A DNA stretch of 64,000 bases from Methylobacterium mesophilicum SR1.6/6 (GTDB taxonomy: Bacteria; Pseudomonadota; Alphaproteobacteria; Rhizobiales; Beijerinckiaceae): assembly GCF_000364445.2 (NCBI RefSeq), contig NZ_CP043538.1, positions 2,115,612 through 2,179,611 of the forward strand, read 5' to 3'. The translations under genes and the position numbers were made by a program. The notes beneath the pieces were generated by a model. The model did not search any database. It was given only the letters and a program-made list of their open reading frames with translations, and was not told where the DNA came from. How positions within the stretch are numbered: position 1 is the first letter of the stretch; each line of letters begins with the position of its first letter. Below, in pieces: positions 52,010-61,751 of this stretch.

Positions 52010-52966
52010 TCACGGAGCGCCTCCGAAGGCGGCCTGGCGGTGTTCCCGCGGCGTCAGGCCGTGGCGGTCCTTGAAGCGACGGGCGAAATGAGCCTGGCTC
52101 TGGAAGCCGCAGCCATAGGCCAGCATCCCGATCGACAGGTGGGCACAGGCCGGGTCGGCCAGCCGCGCAGCGGCAGCCTCGAGGCGGCGCTCCCAGATGT
52201 AGTCCGAGATGTGCCGGCCGCGCTCGTGGAACAGCTCCTGCAGCCGGCGCAGCGACACGCCGACCGCGGCGGCGAGATGCGGCGGGTCGAGGGTCGGATC
52301 GCCGAGATTGGCCTCGACATAGGCCTTGGCCCGCTGGACCGTGGCATTGCCGTGGACGGAGCGCGGCACCTCCCGCGCCAGCCGCTCCGCGAGGCTGGCA
52401 ACGATCAGATCGACCCCGATCAACGACATGCGCGCGGCGCTGCCGGGGCTGAGCTGATCGCCCACCCGGATCAGCTCCGCGATATAGGTGTTCGCCAGGG
52501 TCGTGGAGGCGAGGTCGGCCCCGATCGTGAGGGCGGTGAACAGACGGGATGGACCCAGCACGCCCTCCAGGCGCGCGCGCGGCAGGTCAAGGATCAGCGA
52601 GCTGCCGGTCTCGATCTCGCTGACGCCCGGACGATGATCGAGGATGACGAAGTCGCCGGATCGGGCCACCGCCGCGCGGTCGTTCTGCTGCACAGCGTGG
52701 CGACCGGATTGGGTGAAGACCGCGTACAGGCGGTCGCCCCGGCCGTTTCGTCGAACCGCGTCGGGCGTCACCTCCGTGCGCGTGGAGCTTTGAACGCTCC
52801 GCGTGATCGGCAGACATCCGAACGCGGCCAGTTCGATCCGGCCCTGGAACGGTCCCGCCGCGAGGTTCCGGATCTCGTTCGGCACCATCTGATCGCACAT
52901 CATGTCCCGCCAGCGGCGGAAGGCGCTTCGGGGATGGATCCCGTCCGTCGAGAAGAGCGTCCGCAT
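52010..52966 (-). CDS. AraC-family regulator with AraC-binding-like N-terminus (FeaR type)
   Basis: 318 residues. N-terminal cupin-like AraC-binding domain (about 1-195; begins RTLFSTDGIHPRSAFRRWRDMM) and a C-terminal double HTH (about 215-315, FGCGFQ-type helix as YGCGFQSQAHFARRFKDRHGLTPREHR). Regulators of this type control aromatic or organic-acid catabolism. It is convergent with the MFS operon. Seven bases beyond its start is the end of a truncated paralogue (52973-53185), so the present promoter region contains old coding sequence. Confidence 0.93.
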   Translation of the reverse strand: MRTLFSTDGIHPRSAFRRWRDMMCDQMVPNEIRNLAAGPFQGRIELAAFGCLPITRSVQSSTRTEVTPDAVRRNGRGDRLYAVFTQSGRHAVQQNDRAAVARSGDFVILDHRPGVSEIETGSSLILDLPRARLEGVLGPSRLFTALTIGADLASTTLANTYIAELIRVGDQLSPGSAARMSLIGVDLIVASLAERLAREVPRSVHGNATVQRAKAYVEANLGDPTLDPPHLAAAVGVSLRRLQELFHERGRHISDYIWERRLEAAAARLADPACAHLSIGMLAYGCGFQSQAHFARRFKDRHGLTPREHRQAAFGGAP

Positions 52967-52972
52967 CGGCCG

Positions 52973-53185
52973 CTATGTGTCCGGCGTCGTCTCGCAGCGC
53001 AGTGCATCCTGCGAGACCCGGGAGACGGTGAGGACCGCGATCGCAGTCACGTCCCGTCGGCCCGCGAAGGATGGGTCGTCGCGCTGCTCGATCCCGACGG
53101 GGACCAGCCGCTCGAACAGCCCCTCACGCCAGGCTTTGAAGCGGTTCCGAGCGGGACGTCCGGATGTCGAGAACAGCGGCAGCAT
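52973..53185 (-). pseudogene. Truncated remnant of a second AraC-binding-like regulator
   Basis: About 70 codons encoding an N-terminal domain similar to the neighbouring AraC gene. Compare LFSTSGRPARNRFKAWREGLFERLVP with LFSTDGIHPRSAFRRWRDMMCDQMVP, continuing to RCETTPD against RTEVTPD. It then hits TAG, right at the beginning of the intact gene. No HTH follows. The rest of the 792-base region to 53758 shows no clear gene, being GC-rich to about 53490 and AT-rich from there. Confidence 0.65.
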
Positions 53186-53512
53186 CAGCCGCCGCCCTGT
53201 CTCGTACCGCGCGTCCGCGTGCCGAGCGGCGGCCGGGTCGATCGGCAGAGGTTCGGCGCGCGGTTTGCGGAGGCGGGAACGGTCGGCCTGCGCTGACCGA
53301 TCCGCTGGAGCGCGCCCTGAGGTGGGGAGCGTCCAGCCACGGACCGATAGGGCCGGGCTGTCCGGCTGGCTGGATGCGGCGGGCACGCTCCGCTCGGCCC
53401 GGCGGGAGGGATGCGAACCGCTGCAGTCGGGCTGCCCGCCACATCGGGCCGACCCTGGAAACTGTTTCGGAGTTCGGTGCTGGCGAACGAAAACCGGGCC
53501 TGCATTGGTAAA

Positions 53513-53552
53513 TTTTTGCCTTCAGCGCGCCGGTCGCGCGGCCGGGCAAAAA
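53513..53552. promoter_or_regulatory. Inverted repeat in the AT-rich region upstream of the second mucR
   Basis: TTTTTGCC (53513-53520) and GGCAAAAA (53545-53552) are perfect eight-base inverted arms around a GC-rich centre. Downstream, 53585-53605 (ATTGTATATTATCTGC) is the most AT-rich stretch seen and a likely promoter. Confidence 0.4.
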
Positions 53553-53758
53553 ACCTCGCGCCGCCGGACAAACGCTGCCGCTCCCATATTGTATATTATC
53601 TGCAAGCTCAAGAACTGCCGAGGGGGCAACTTGAGGTAAGATTGGTCCTGCGCGTCGCGTGGGGCTTCCAGTTCGGCCCATTTCCCAAGGGGCGATCGGG
53701 TCGATCGCGCAGTAGCTGCCGGTGTGCCGCAGCGCATTCTTAGACAGTGAAGCCGAAC

Positions 53759-54166
53759 ATGAACCACCTGAACGAAATCTCCGCGCCTTCCCTGTTGCAG
53801 CAGGTCGGCGCCATCGTCGCCGCCTACGTGTCCAGGAACGCGATCGGTGTCGCGGAACTGCCGAGCCTGATCGATCAGGTTCACATGGCCATCGCGGTCC
53901 TGAAGGACCCGCCGGGAGGCGCCTACGGATCGGGCCTGTCCGCAGCGGAGGTCGAGGCCTCGATCCATCAGGACGGCCTGATCAGCTTCATCGACGGCCG
54001 GTCCTACAAGACCCTGAAGCGCCACCTCACGGCGCACGGGCTCACCCCCGAGCGCTACCGGGCCCAGTACGGCCTGCCGGCCGACTACCCGATGGTCGCC
54101 CCCGGCTACGCCGCCCGGCGCTCGCAGATCGCCAAGGCGATCCAGCTCGGCCACAAGGCCGCCTGA
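53759..54166 (+). CDS. MucR/Ros-family regulator, second copy lacking the zinc Cys
   Basis: 135 residues from the ATG at 53759. The C-terminal region aligns with the first MucR (DGRSYKTLKRHLTAHGLTPERYRAQYGLPADYPMVAPGYAARRSQIAK), but the finger begins ISFIDG where the other has IVCLEDG. The Cys ligand is thus replaced by Ser. Such variants exist in rhizobial MucR families and may bind DNA without zinc. The N-terminal multimerisation part is conserved. Followed six bases later by a small gene. Confidence 0.92.
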   Translation: MNHLNEISAPSLLQQVGAIVAAYVSRNAIGVAELPSLIDQVHMAIAVLKDPPGGAYGSGLSAAEVEASIHQDGLISFIDGRSYKTLKRHLTAHGLTPERYRAQYGLPADYPMVAPGYAARRSQIAKAIQLGHKAA

Positions 54167-54172
54167 CTGGCG

Positions 54173-54418
54173 ATGCCCGGTCAATCGCACACCCTGGCTC
54201 CGGCGGCGACGCTCGGCCCGGAGCCGGCACAACCGGAGGCCCTGGAGCGTATCGCCAGGACCCTCGGCGTGCCGATCGCGAGCTTCTTCCCCGATCGGGA
54301 TCAGTCTGACACGACCGTCGCGCAGGCCGCCGATCTCGTCGCCGCCTTCGCGGCGATCACGAGCCCGGCCGCGCGCCGCACGTGCCTGGCTTTCGTCCGG
54401 GCAATGGCGAGTTCCTGA
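54173..54418 (+). CDS. Small protein resembling the C-terminal part of XRE-type regulators
   Basis: 81 residues, ATG, starting six bases after mucR, so probably co-transcribed. EALERIARTLGVPIASFF and AADLVAAFAAITSPAARRTCLAFVRAMA look like the tail that follows a helix-turn-helix in XRE regulators of this group, but no HTH precedes it. Possibly a truncated regulator or a MucR partner. An inverted repeat CCTGAGG-N10-CCTCAGG overlaps the stop. Confidence 0.6.
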   Translation: MPGQSHTLAPAATLGPEPAQPEALERIARTLGVPIASFFPDRDQSDTTVAQAADLVAAFAAITSPAARRTCLAFVRAMASS

Positions 54419-54500
54419 GGGGCGGGGGCACCTCAGGAGGCCGGGCCGGGCGCCGCCCCTTCCGACCCGGGGCGGAGGACGCGCTGCCCGCCCGGCCGCA

Positions 54501-56129
54501 TCAGAACACGTGGCGCAGGACGAAGAACAGCGCCGCGGCGAGGGTGATGGCGGCCGGCAGGGTGAGGATCCAGGCCAGCGCCATGTTGCGGACGGTGGAG
54601 GCCTGCAGCCCGGAGCCGTTGGCGGCCATCGTCCCGGCGACGCCCGACGACAGGATGTGGGTGGTCGAGACCGGCAGGCCGTAGAGTTCGGCCAGCCCGA
54701 TCGTGCCGGCGGCCACGATCTCGGCCGAGGCGCCCTGCGCGTAGGTGAGATGGGTCTTGCCGATCTTCTCGCCCACCGTCACCACGATGCGCTTCCAGCC
54801 GACCATCGTGCCGAGCCCGAGGGCCAGCGCGACGCAGATCTTGACCCAGCCCGGGATGTAGCGGGTACCGGCATTGAGCAACCCGGAATAGCTCTTGAGC
54901 GTGCCCTTGTCGGCCTCCGAGAGCTCCGCCCCGGCGCCCGGGAGCAGCCGCACCGCGTCCGCGGCGAGGTACATGTCGCTGCGCAGGTTCTGCGTCTGGG
55001 CGGCCGGCACGGTGCGGATCGCGCCGTAATTCTTCACGCTGGCGGCGATGTCGTTCGAGAGCGCCGCGAGGGCGGCGTAGACCGGCGGCTGATTGAGGTC
55101 CTTGGATTTCAGCGCCTCCGTGACGGTCCGGCGCGCCTGCGCGGCCTCGGGCTGCGGCGTGCCGGCGGCCCGGGCGGAGAAGATCTGGCTCGCCGCCGTC
55201 GAGGCCTGCACGAACGCGGGGGTCGTGTCGTCCGCCATGGTGCGGTTCAGCGCGTAGGCGGTCGGGGCGGCGCCGATCAGGATCAGCATGATCAGGCCCA
55301 TGCCCTTCTGCCCGTCGTTGCCGCCGTGGAAGAAGGAGACCAGCGTGCAGGTGAGGATCAGCAGGCCGCGGATCCAGAGCGGCGGGGGCGTATCACCCTT
55401 GGGGGCCTCGTAGAGATCCTTCCGGCGCACCGCGAATTTCAGGGCGAGCAGCAGCAGGGCCGCCAGCACAAAGCCGCAGACCGGGGAGAACAGCAGCGCC
55501 TTGAACACGTTGAGCGCCTGATTCCAGTCGACGCCCGCGGTGCCGTCGCCGCCGTTCATCAGCTGGTTGGCAAGGCCGACGCCGAGCACAGAGCCGATCA
55601 GCGCGTGGGACGAGGAGTTCGGCAGGCCGAAGGCCCAGGTCCCGAGATTCCAGAGGATCGCGGCCAGGAGCAGCGCGAAGATCATCGCGTAGCCGGCTCC
55701 CGATCCGACATTCAGGATCAGCTCCACCGGAAGCAGCGTCACGATGGCGTAGGCCACGGCGCCGGAGGAGAGCATCACGCCGAGGAAGTTGAAGAAGCCG
55801 GACCACACCACCGCCACGAGCGGCGGCATGGAGTGCGTGTAGATCACCGTGGCGACCGCGTTGGCGGTATCGTGGAAGCCGTTCACGAACTCGAAGGCCA
55901 GCGCGATCAGCAGGGCGAGCCCCAGGAGCGCGAAGGCGCCGTAGGCCAGCGGCGCCTCGCCGACCGCGTTCATGTCGGCGATGAGGCTCACGACCGCGTA
56001 GCCGAGCCCCGCCACCAGCACGAGCAGGAAGGCGACGACGCCCCCCAGGTGCATCCCGTGGTCGAGCCGGGGGCCGCCTCCGGGCCGGCCTCGCGCGAGG
56101 CCCGAGGGCATGACGGCGGAATCGGACAT
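54501..56129 (-). CDS. pit: Low-affinity inorganic phosphate transporter, Pit family
   Basis: 542 residues with multiple hydrophobic segments. The PHO-4 signatures are FEFVNGFHDTANAVATVIYT near the N-terminus and FFHGGNDGQKGMGLI in the second repeat, with GLPNSSSHALIG and GLPVSTTHILSSG duplicated motifs. It imports metal-phosphate by proton symport in the inner membrane. The central loop (about 300-420) is hydrophilic and long. Next to it lies the GT21 gene and then the phosphonate locus. Confidence 0.95.
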   Translation of the reverse strand: MSDSAVMPSGLARGRPGGGPRLDHGMHLGGVVAFLLVLVAGLGYAVVSLIADMNAVGEAPLAYGAFALLGLALLIALAFEFVNGFHDTANAVATVIYTHSMPPLVAVVWSGFFNFLGVMLSSGAVAYAIVTLLPVELILNVGSGAGYAMIFALLLAAILWNLGTWAFGLPNSSSHALIGSVLGVGLANQLMNGGDGTAGVDWNQALNVFKALLFSPVCGFVLAALLLLALKFAVRRKDLYEAPKGDTPPPLWIRGLLILTCTLVSFFHGGNDGQKGMGLIMLILIGAAPTAYALNRTMADDTTPAFVQASTAASQIFSARAAGTPQPEAAQARRTVTEALKSKDLNQPPVYAALAALSNDIAASVKNYGAIRTVPAAQTQNLRSDMYLAADAVRLLPGAGAELSEADKGTLKSYSGLLNAGTRYIPGWVKICVALALGLGTMVGWKRIVVTVGEKIGKTHLTYAQGASAEIVAAGTIGLAELYGLPVSTTHILSSGVAGTMAANGSGLQASTVRNMALAWILTLPAAITLAAALFFVLRHVF

Positions 56130-56313
56130 GCAGCCTCGCGCGGAATCAAATCTGATGGTGAAGGCGGGATTAAAATGCGCGCATGACGGTCCGGTGACGC
56201 AACGCCCCGTTGTCCGCCTGGTATCAGCATCCGGCCCGCGGGATTCCGACGAAGGCCATCAACGGTCACGCGCTCCCCTCGCGACCGCCGCATCCGCCGC
56301 CGGGGCAGGCCGG

Positions 56314-56331
56314 CTGTCACACGACTGACGC
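56314..56331 (+). promoter_or_regulatory. Pho-box-like site upstream of the GT21 gene
   Basis: CTGTCAC-ACGA-CTGACGC: two 7-mers with an 11-base repeat spacing, matching the PhoB half-site CTGTCAT/C at 6 of 7 and 5 of 7. It lies 50 bases before the ATG at 56381. Not verified by scoring. Confidence 0.4.
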
Positions 56332-56380
56332 GGTCCGGCCGCTAGCGACCGGGCCGCGCGACGGCCAACGAGAGACCCGC

Positions 56381-57529
56381 ATGAGTGACGCCCTGGTTCC
56401 GGCCCTGTCGTTCGGTGCGCTCCTGGCCCTCGTCCAGATCGGCAGCATCGTCATCGCGGGGCGGCGCCTGGGCCGGATCGACGGGCCGTCGCGGTTCCCG
56501 GCGGGGGCCCCGGTCTCGCTGGTGCGGCCGCTCCACGGGTTGGAGGCCTACAGCGAGGAGATGCTCACCCGCAGCTTCCACCTCGATTACCCGGCTTACG
56601 AGCTGATTTTCTGCGTTGCCGATCCGGGCGATCCGATCGTGCCGACGGTGCGGCGCCTGATCGCCGCCCACCCGCACGTGCCCGCCCGCCTGATCGTCGG
56701 CGACGAGCGGATCAGCGAGAACCCCAAGCTGAACAACTGCCTGCGCGGCTGGCGCGCCGCCGCCCACGAGTGGCTGGTCCTGGCCGATTCCAACGTGGCG
56801 ATGCCGCCGGACTACCTCCAGCGCCTTCAGGCGGCGTGGCGGGACGACACCGGCGTGGTCTGCTCGACGCCGGCCGGCGCACGCCCCGGAAGCTTCATGG
56901 CCGAGGTGGAGTGCGCCTTCCTCAATTCCCTGCAGGCGCGCTGGCAATACGCCGCCGAGGCCTTCGGTCTCGGCTTCGCGCAGGGCAAGAGCATGCTGTG
57001 GCACAAGCCGTTCCTGGATCGGCGGGGCGGCCTCCAGGCCCTCGCCGCCGAGATCGCCGAGGACGCGGCCGCCACCAAGCTCGTGCGTGCCGCCGGCAAG
57101 CGCGTCCACCTCGTGGCGAGTCCGTTCGAGCAGCCGCTCGGGCCGCGCTGCCTCCGGGAGGTCTGGGCGCGGCAGCTCCGCTGGGCGCGGCTGCGGCGGG
57201 TGACCTTCCCGTTGTTCTTCGCCCCGGAGATCGGCAGCGGCGTCCTGCTGCCGGCGCTGCTGGTGGCCCTCTGGGCCGGCAGCCTGACGGGACTCGCGGG
57301 CGCTGCGGTGCTGGCCGGCCTGTGCTATGGCGCCGAGGACCGGCTCGCCGCCCGCGCGGGCTGGCACCGTTCGCCGCGGATGCTGGCGGCCTTCCTGGTG
57401 CGCGACGCCCTGATCCCGGCGATCTGGCTGGGCGCCTGGGTCCAGAGCGCCATCGTGTGGCGCGGCAACGCCATGGATGTGCGCCCGCGCCGGGCGGCCG
57501 ATGACCGTCCCTACGCGCGGTCAGCCTGA
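56381..57529 (+). CDS. GT21 ceramide-glucosyltransferase-like lipid glycosyltransferase (Agt/HpnI type)
   Basis: 382 residues from the ATG at 56381. N-terminal membrane helix, then a GT2-fold domain with VSLVRPLHGLEAYSEEMLTRSF, NPKLNNCLRGW, LADSNV (D-x-D-like) and the RQLRWARLRR product-binding region, and two or three C-terminal helices. Relatives are rhizobial processive glycolipid synthases and hopanoid HpnI. The motif pattern, as I recall it, is nearer to the former, which are induced by phosphate starvation and replace phospholipids with glycolipids. No other hopanoid gene is nearby. Confidence 0.85.
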   Translation: MSDALVPALSFGALLALVQIGSIVIAGRRLGRIDGPSRFPAGAPVSLVRPLHGLEAYSEEMLTRSFHLDYPAYELIFCVADPGDPIVPTVRRLIAAHPHVPARLIVGDERISENPKLNNCLRGWRAAAHEWLVLADSNVAMPPDYLQRLQAAWRDDTGVVCSTPAGARPGSFMAEVECAFLNSLQARWQYAAEAFGLGFAQGKSMLWHKPFLDRRGGLQALAAEIAEDAAATKLVRAAGKRVHLVASPFEQPLGPRCLREVWARQLRWARLRRVTFPLFFAPEIGSGVLLPALLVALWAGSLTGLAGAAVLAGLCYGAEDRLAARAGWHRSPRMLAAFLVRDALIPAIWLGAWVQSAIVWRGNAMDVRPRRAADDRPYARSA

Positions 57530-57553
57530 CCGCGGCACCCCGGAGGCCGAGAC

Positions 57554-58252
57554 GTGACCCGCCGCTACGCCCTGTACTGGCTGCCCGCCCCGGGCTCCCG
57601 CCTCGAAGCCTTCGGCCGGGCCGTGCTCGGCTACGACACCGTCTCGGGGGAGGCGGTGGCGCATCCGGCGGATCTGAGCGGCCTCGCCGCCGTCACCGGG
57701 GGAGCCCGGGTCTACGGCTTCCACGCCACCCTCAAGGCGCCGCTGCGCCTCGCCGCCGGCGGCACGGAGGCCGACCTCGTCGGCGCTGCCCGGGACCTCG
57801 CGGCCGCGCACCCGCCGGTGGCCGTCGGCCCCTTGCGGGTCGCGGCGCTCGGGCCGTTCCTCGCCCTCGTGCCGGAGGCCCCGCCGACGTCGCTCGGCCT
57901 GCTGGCCGCCGAGTGCGTGGCGGCCCTCGACCCGTTCCGCGCGCCGCTCACCGAGGCCGAGCGGGCGAAACGCCGCCCGGACCGCCTCGACGCGCGCGGA
58001 CGGGCGCTGCTCGACCGTTGGGGCTATCCGTTCGTCTTCGAGGCTTTCCGGTTCCACATGACACTGACCGACGCCCTGCTGGAGGCCGAGCGCGAGACCT
58101 GGCTCGCGCGCCTGTCTGAGGCCTATGCCGCCACCGCGCCGGAGCCCGTGACGATCGACGCCGTGTGCCTCCTGGCCCAGGACGGGTCCGGGCGGTTCCG
58201 GCTCCTGGCGCGCCTGCCCTTCGCAGCAGGCGGAGGCAGCACCCGTGACTGA
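57554..58252 (+). CDS. DUF1045 phosphonate-operon protein (2H phosphoesterase fold)
   Basis: 232 residues from GTG. The two H-x-T motifs of the 2H phosphoesterase superfamily are HATL (His57-Thr59) and HMTL (His168-Thr170). The protein begins YALYWLPAPGSRLEAFG, typical of DUF1045 found in C-P lyase operons. A phosphodiesterase step on cyclic ribose phosphates is plausible but unproven. Its TGA overlaps the GTG of the next gene by eight bases. Confidence 0.88.
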   Translation: MTRRYALYWLPAPGSRLEAFGRAVLGYDTVSGEAVAHPADLSGLAAVTGGARVYGFHATLKAPLRLAAGGTEADLVGAARDLAAAHPPVAVGPLRVAALGPFLALVPEAPPTSLGLLAAECVAALDPFRAPLTEAERAKRRPDRLDARGRALLDRWGYPFVFEAFRFHMTLTDALLEAERETWLARLSEAYAATAPEPVTIDAVCLLAQDGSGRFRLLARLPFAAGGGSTRD

Positions 58253-58898
58253 GCGCGCCCTCGGCCTCGAACCGGCCGTCGATCCCAGCGCGCGGATCGA
58301 GGCATGTCGGCTCGGCCGCTACACCGAGATCGGCGCCCGCACCCGCCTGACCGAGTCGATTCTGGACGACTATTCCTACATCGCCCAGGACGGCGAGGTG
58401 ATCTACACCACCATCGGCAAGTTCTGCTCCATCGCCGCCAGCGTCCGGATCAACCCGGGCAACCATCCGATGGAGCGGGCGTCCCAGGCACATTTCACCT
58501 ACCGGGCGCGCGCCTACTGGCCCGAGGAGGCGGACGAGCCGGCCTTCTTCGACCGGCGCCGGGCGAGTCCGGTCACGATCGGCCACGACGTCTGGATCGG
58601 CCACGGCGTGGTGGTGCTGCCCGGCCGGACCATCGGCACCGGCGCGGTGGTGGGCGCGGGCGCGATCGTCACCCGCGATATCGAGCCCTACACGATCGTG
58701 GTCGGTAACCCGGCCAGGCCCGTGCGCCGCCGCTTCCCCGAGCCGGTCGCGGCACGGCTGGAGCGCCTCGCCTGGTGGGACTGGGAGCACACGAGGCTTC
58801 GCGCCGCGCTCCCGGATTTCCGCGCTCTGCCCGTCGAGGCGTTCCTCGACCTGTACGAGGGCGGGGCCGGGACCGGGCAGATCTCCCGAAGTAGATAA
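58245..58898 (+). CDS. Phosphonate-locus hexapeptide transferase
   Basis: 217 residues from GTG. Left-handed beta-helix with hexapeptide repeats (for example TIGKFCSIAASVRI; VTIGHDVWIGHGVVVLPGRTIGTGAVVGAGAIVTRDI) and catalytic His region NPGNHPMERASQ. It belongs to the phosphonate-metabolism acetyltransferase family found with phn genes. Likely acetylates an aminophosphonate or sugar intermediate. Translationally coupled to DUF1045. Confidence 0.88.
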   Translation: MTERALGLEPAVDPSARIEACRLGRYTEIGARTRLTESILDDYSYIAQDGEVIYTTIGKFCSIAASVRINPGNHPMERASQAHFTYRARAYWPEEADEPAFFDRRRASPVTIGHDVWIGHGVVVLPGRTIGTGAVVGAGAIVTRDIEPYTIVVGNPARPVRRRFPEPVAARLERLAWWDWEHTRLRAALPDFRALPVEAFLDLYEGGAGTGQISRSR

Positions 58899-58926
58899 TG
58901 CGCCGGCAAACATTATTGCGTCGTAT

Positions 58927-58944
58927 TCGTCATCCAATCGTCGT
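58927..58944 (+). promoter_or_regulatory. Pho-box-like direct repeat upstream of phnC
   Basis: TCGTCAT-CCAA-TCGTCGT: two related 7-mers at 11-base spacing, similar to but weaker than PhoB boxes (C-T-G-T-C-A-T). It lies 44 bases before the phnC start at 58988. Confidence 0.35.
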
Positions 58945-58987
58945 GTAAGACGCGTTTAGCTGCGGCCATTCCCCGGCGGATGGATGC

Positions 58988-59836
<849 letters not shown>

Positions 59837-59918
59837 GCCGCGACCAGAGACAGACCGGAATGCGCCCGGCCGAAGGTCGGCCGAGCACGCGGCAGACGCC
59901 GATACGAAGGATGAGACC

Positions 59919-60845
59919 ATGATCACCCGACGCACCCTCGCCGCCGCCGCGGCGCTCGCCCTCCTCGGCCTGCCGGCCGCCGCGCAGGACTGGAAGGCGC
60001 AGTATCCCGAGCTGACCCTGGCGGTGATCCCGATGGAGAACGCCAGCGGCACCGTCGACCGCTACACGCCGCTGGCGGCTTACCTGACCAAGGCGGTCGG
60101 CGTGCCGGTGAAGCTGCGGGTTGCCAGCGACTACGCCGCGGTGATCGAGGGCCAGCGGGCCGGCAACATCCAGCTCGCCTTCTACGGCCCGGCCTCCGTC
60201 GCCCGCGCCGCGATGACCGGCGTGAAGGTCGAGCCGATCGTCAGCCCGCAGCACGAGACCGGCGCCGCGGGCTATTACTCGGTGATCTACGCGCTGGCCT
60301 CCAGCCCGTACAAGAGCATCGAGGATCTGAAGGGCAAGAACCTCGCCCTGGTCGATCCCAACTCCACCTCCGGCAACCAGGCGCCGCGCTTCTTCCTGAA
60401 GCGGGCCGGCTACGACGTGGACAGGTTCTTCGGCAAGGCGGTCTTCGCCGGCAGCCACGAGAACGCCGTCCTGGCGCTGACCCAGGGGACGGTCGAGGCC
60501 GCCGCCAACCTCTGGAACTCCGAGACCGACACCATCGTCACCCGCATGATCACCAAGGGCCTGCTGAAGAAGCCCGACGGCACGCCGATGCAGGCCTCCG
60601 ACTTCCGGGTGGTGTTCAAGTCCGACTTCCTGCCGGAAGGGCCCTACGCCATGCTGGCCACCCTGCCGGACGACCTGAAGGCGAAGCTGCGCGCGGCCTT
60701 CGTCGCCCTGCCGAAGGACGACAAGGCCGCCTTCGACCGGCTCTCCGACGGCAAGGACCTGGGCCTCACCCCGGTGACCCTCAAGGACTACCAGCCGATC
60801 ATCGACATGCTCCGGTTCAACGACGAGCAGCGCAAGAAGTCCTGA
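59919..60845 (+). CDS. phnD: Phosphonate-binding periplasmic protein PhnD
   Basis: 308 residues from the ATG at 59919. Signal peptide TRRTLAAAAALALLGLPAAAQ (about 3-22), then the PhnD/SsuA-like fold with LTLAVIPMENASGTVDRYTPLAAYL and the ligand-loop DPNSTSGNQAPR. It captures phosphonates or phosphite in the periplasm and delivers them to PhnE. Follows phnC after 82 bases. Confidence 0.96.
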   Translation: MITRRTLAAAAALALLGLPAAAQDWKAQYPELTLAVIPMENASGTVDRYTPLAAYLTKAVGVPVKLRVASDYAAVIEGQRAGNIQLAFYGPASVARAAMTGVKVEPIVSPQHETGAAGYYSVIYALASSPYKSIEDLKGKNLALVDPNSTSGNQAPRFFLKRAGYDVDRFFGKAVFAGSHENAVLALTQGTVEAAANLWNSETDTIVTRMITKGLLKKPDGTPMQASDFRVVFKSDFLPEGPYAMLATLPDDLKAKLRAAFVALPKDDKAAFDRLSDGKDLGLTPVTLKDYQPIIDMLRFNDEQRKKS

Positions 60846-60872
60846 TCGGGACGCGGCCATCCGGCCCCGACC

Positions 60873-61751
60873 ATGCGCGGCCTGACGAAGCTGCCGCCGG
60901 AGCGGGCAGCGACCCTCTCCGGCCTCTACGCGGCGGCGACCGGCGCCGCGCGCCGCCGGACGCTCGCGGGCTTCGCGGTGGTCGCCGGCCTGGCGGTGCT
61001 CGCCGGGCTCGCCGCCGAGGTGCGGCCGCTGGTCCTTGCCGAGAACATCGGCACGTTCACCGCCTACATCCGGCAGATCCTGCCGCCGGTCGGCCTCGAC
61101 CACCCGGTCGAGGACGTGCGCGCCTGGTACTGGGGGCTGCCGCACTGGCTGGCGCTGCTGGGCGAGACCCTGCTGATGGCCTATCTCGGCACGCTGCTGG
61201 GGGCGCTTGCGGGCTTCGCCCTCAGCTTCGTCGCCGCGGTCAATCTCGTGCGGTCGCGGCTGCTGCGGATCCTCGCCAAGCGCGTCCTGGAGGTGTGCCG
61301 CACCGTCCCGGACGTGGTGTTCGCGCTGCTCTTCGTGATCGCCTTCGGCCTCGGGCCGATGGTGGGCGTGCTGGCCATCGCGATCCACACCACGGGGGCG
61401 CTGGGCAAGCTGTTCTCCGAAGTGGTCGAGAACATCGACATGCGCCCCGTCGAGGGGCTCTCCGCCTCGGGCGCCAGCTGGGTCGAGACGGTGCGTTTCG
61501 CGGTGCTGCCGCAGGTGCTGTCGAACTTCGCCTCCTACGGCCTGCTGCGCTTCGAGATCAACGTGCGCGGCGCAGCTGTACTCGGCTTCGTGGGCGCGGG
61601 CGGCATCGGCCAGGAGTTTTTGGCGGCGATCCGCAACTTCTACTACGCGGACGAGAGCGCGATTCTCGTGCTGATCATCCTGACGGTGTTCTGCATCGAC
61701 CTCGCCACCGAGCGGGTCCGCCACCGGCTCATCGGGGAGGTGGCGCGATGA
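60873..61751 (+). CDS. phnE: Phosphonate ABC permease PhnE (first)
   Basis: 292 residues, about six hydrophobic segments, with the EAA-loop-like GALGKLFSEVVENIDMRPVEGLSASGASWVETVRFAVLPQ and FVGAGGIGQEF. Inner-membrane permease of PhnCDE. Its stop overlaps the ATG of the second permease (ATGA). Confidence 0.95.
   Translation: MRGLTKLPPERAATLSGLYAAATGAARRRTLAGFAVVAGLAVLAGLAAEVRPLVLAENIGTFTAYIRQILPPVGLDHPVEDVRAWYWGLPHWLALLGETLLMAYLGTLLGALAGFALSFVAAVNLVRSRLLRILAKRVLEVCRTVPDVVFALLFVIAFGLGPMVGVLAIAIHTTGALGKLFSEVVENIDMRPVEGLSASGASWVETVRFAVLPQVLSNFASYGLLRFEINVRGAAVLGFVGAGGIGQEFLAAIRNFYYADESAILVLIILTVFCIDLATERVRHRLIGEVAR

Noticed and set aside
2597..53652. Shared 10-mer TGGTCCTGCG upstream of both mucR genes
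   Set aside because: It is short, in opposite orientation relative to the two genes and at different distances, so chance is likely.
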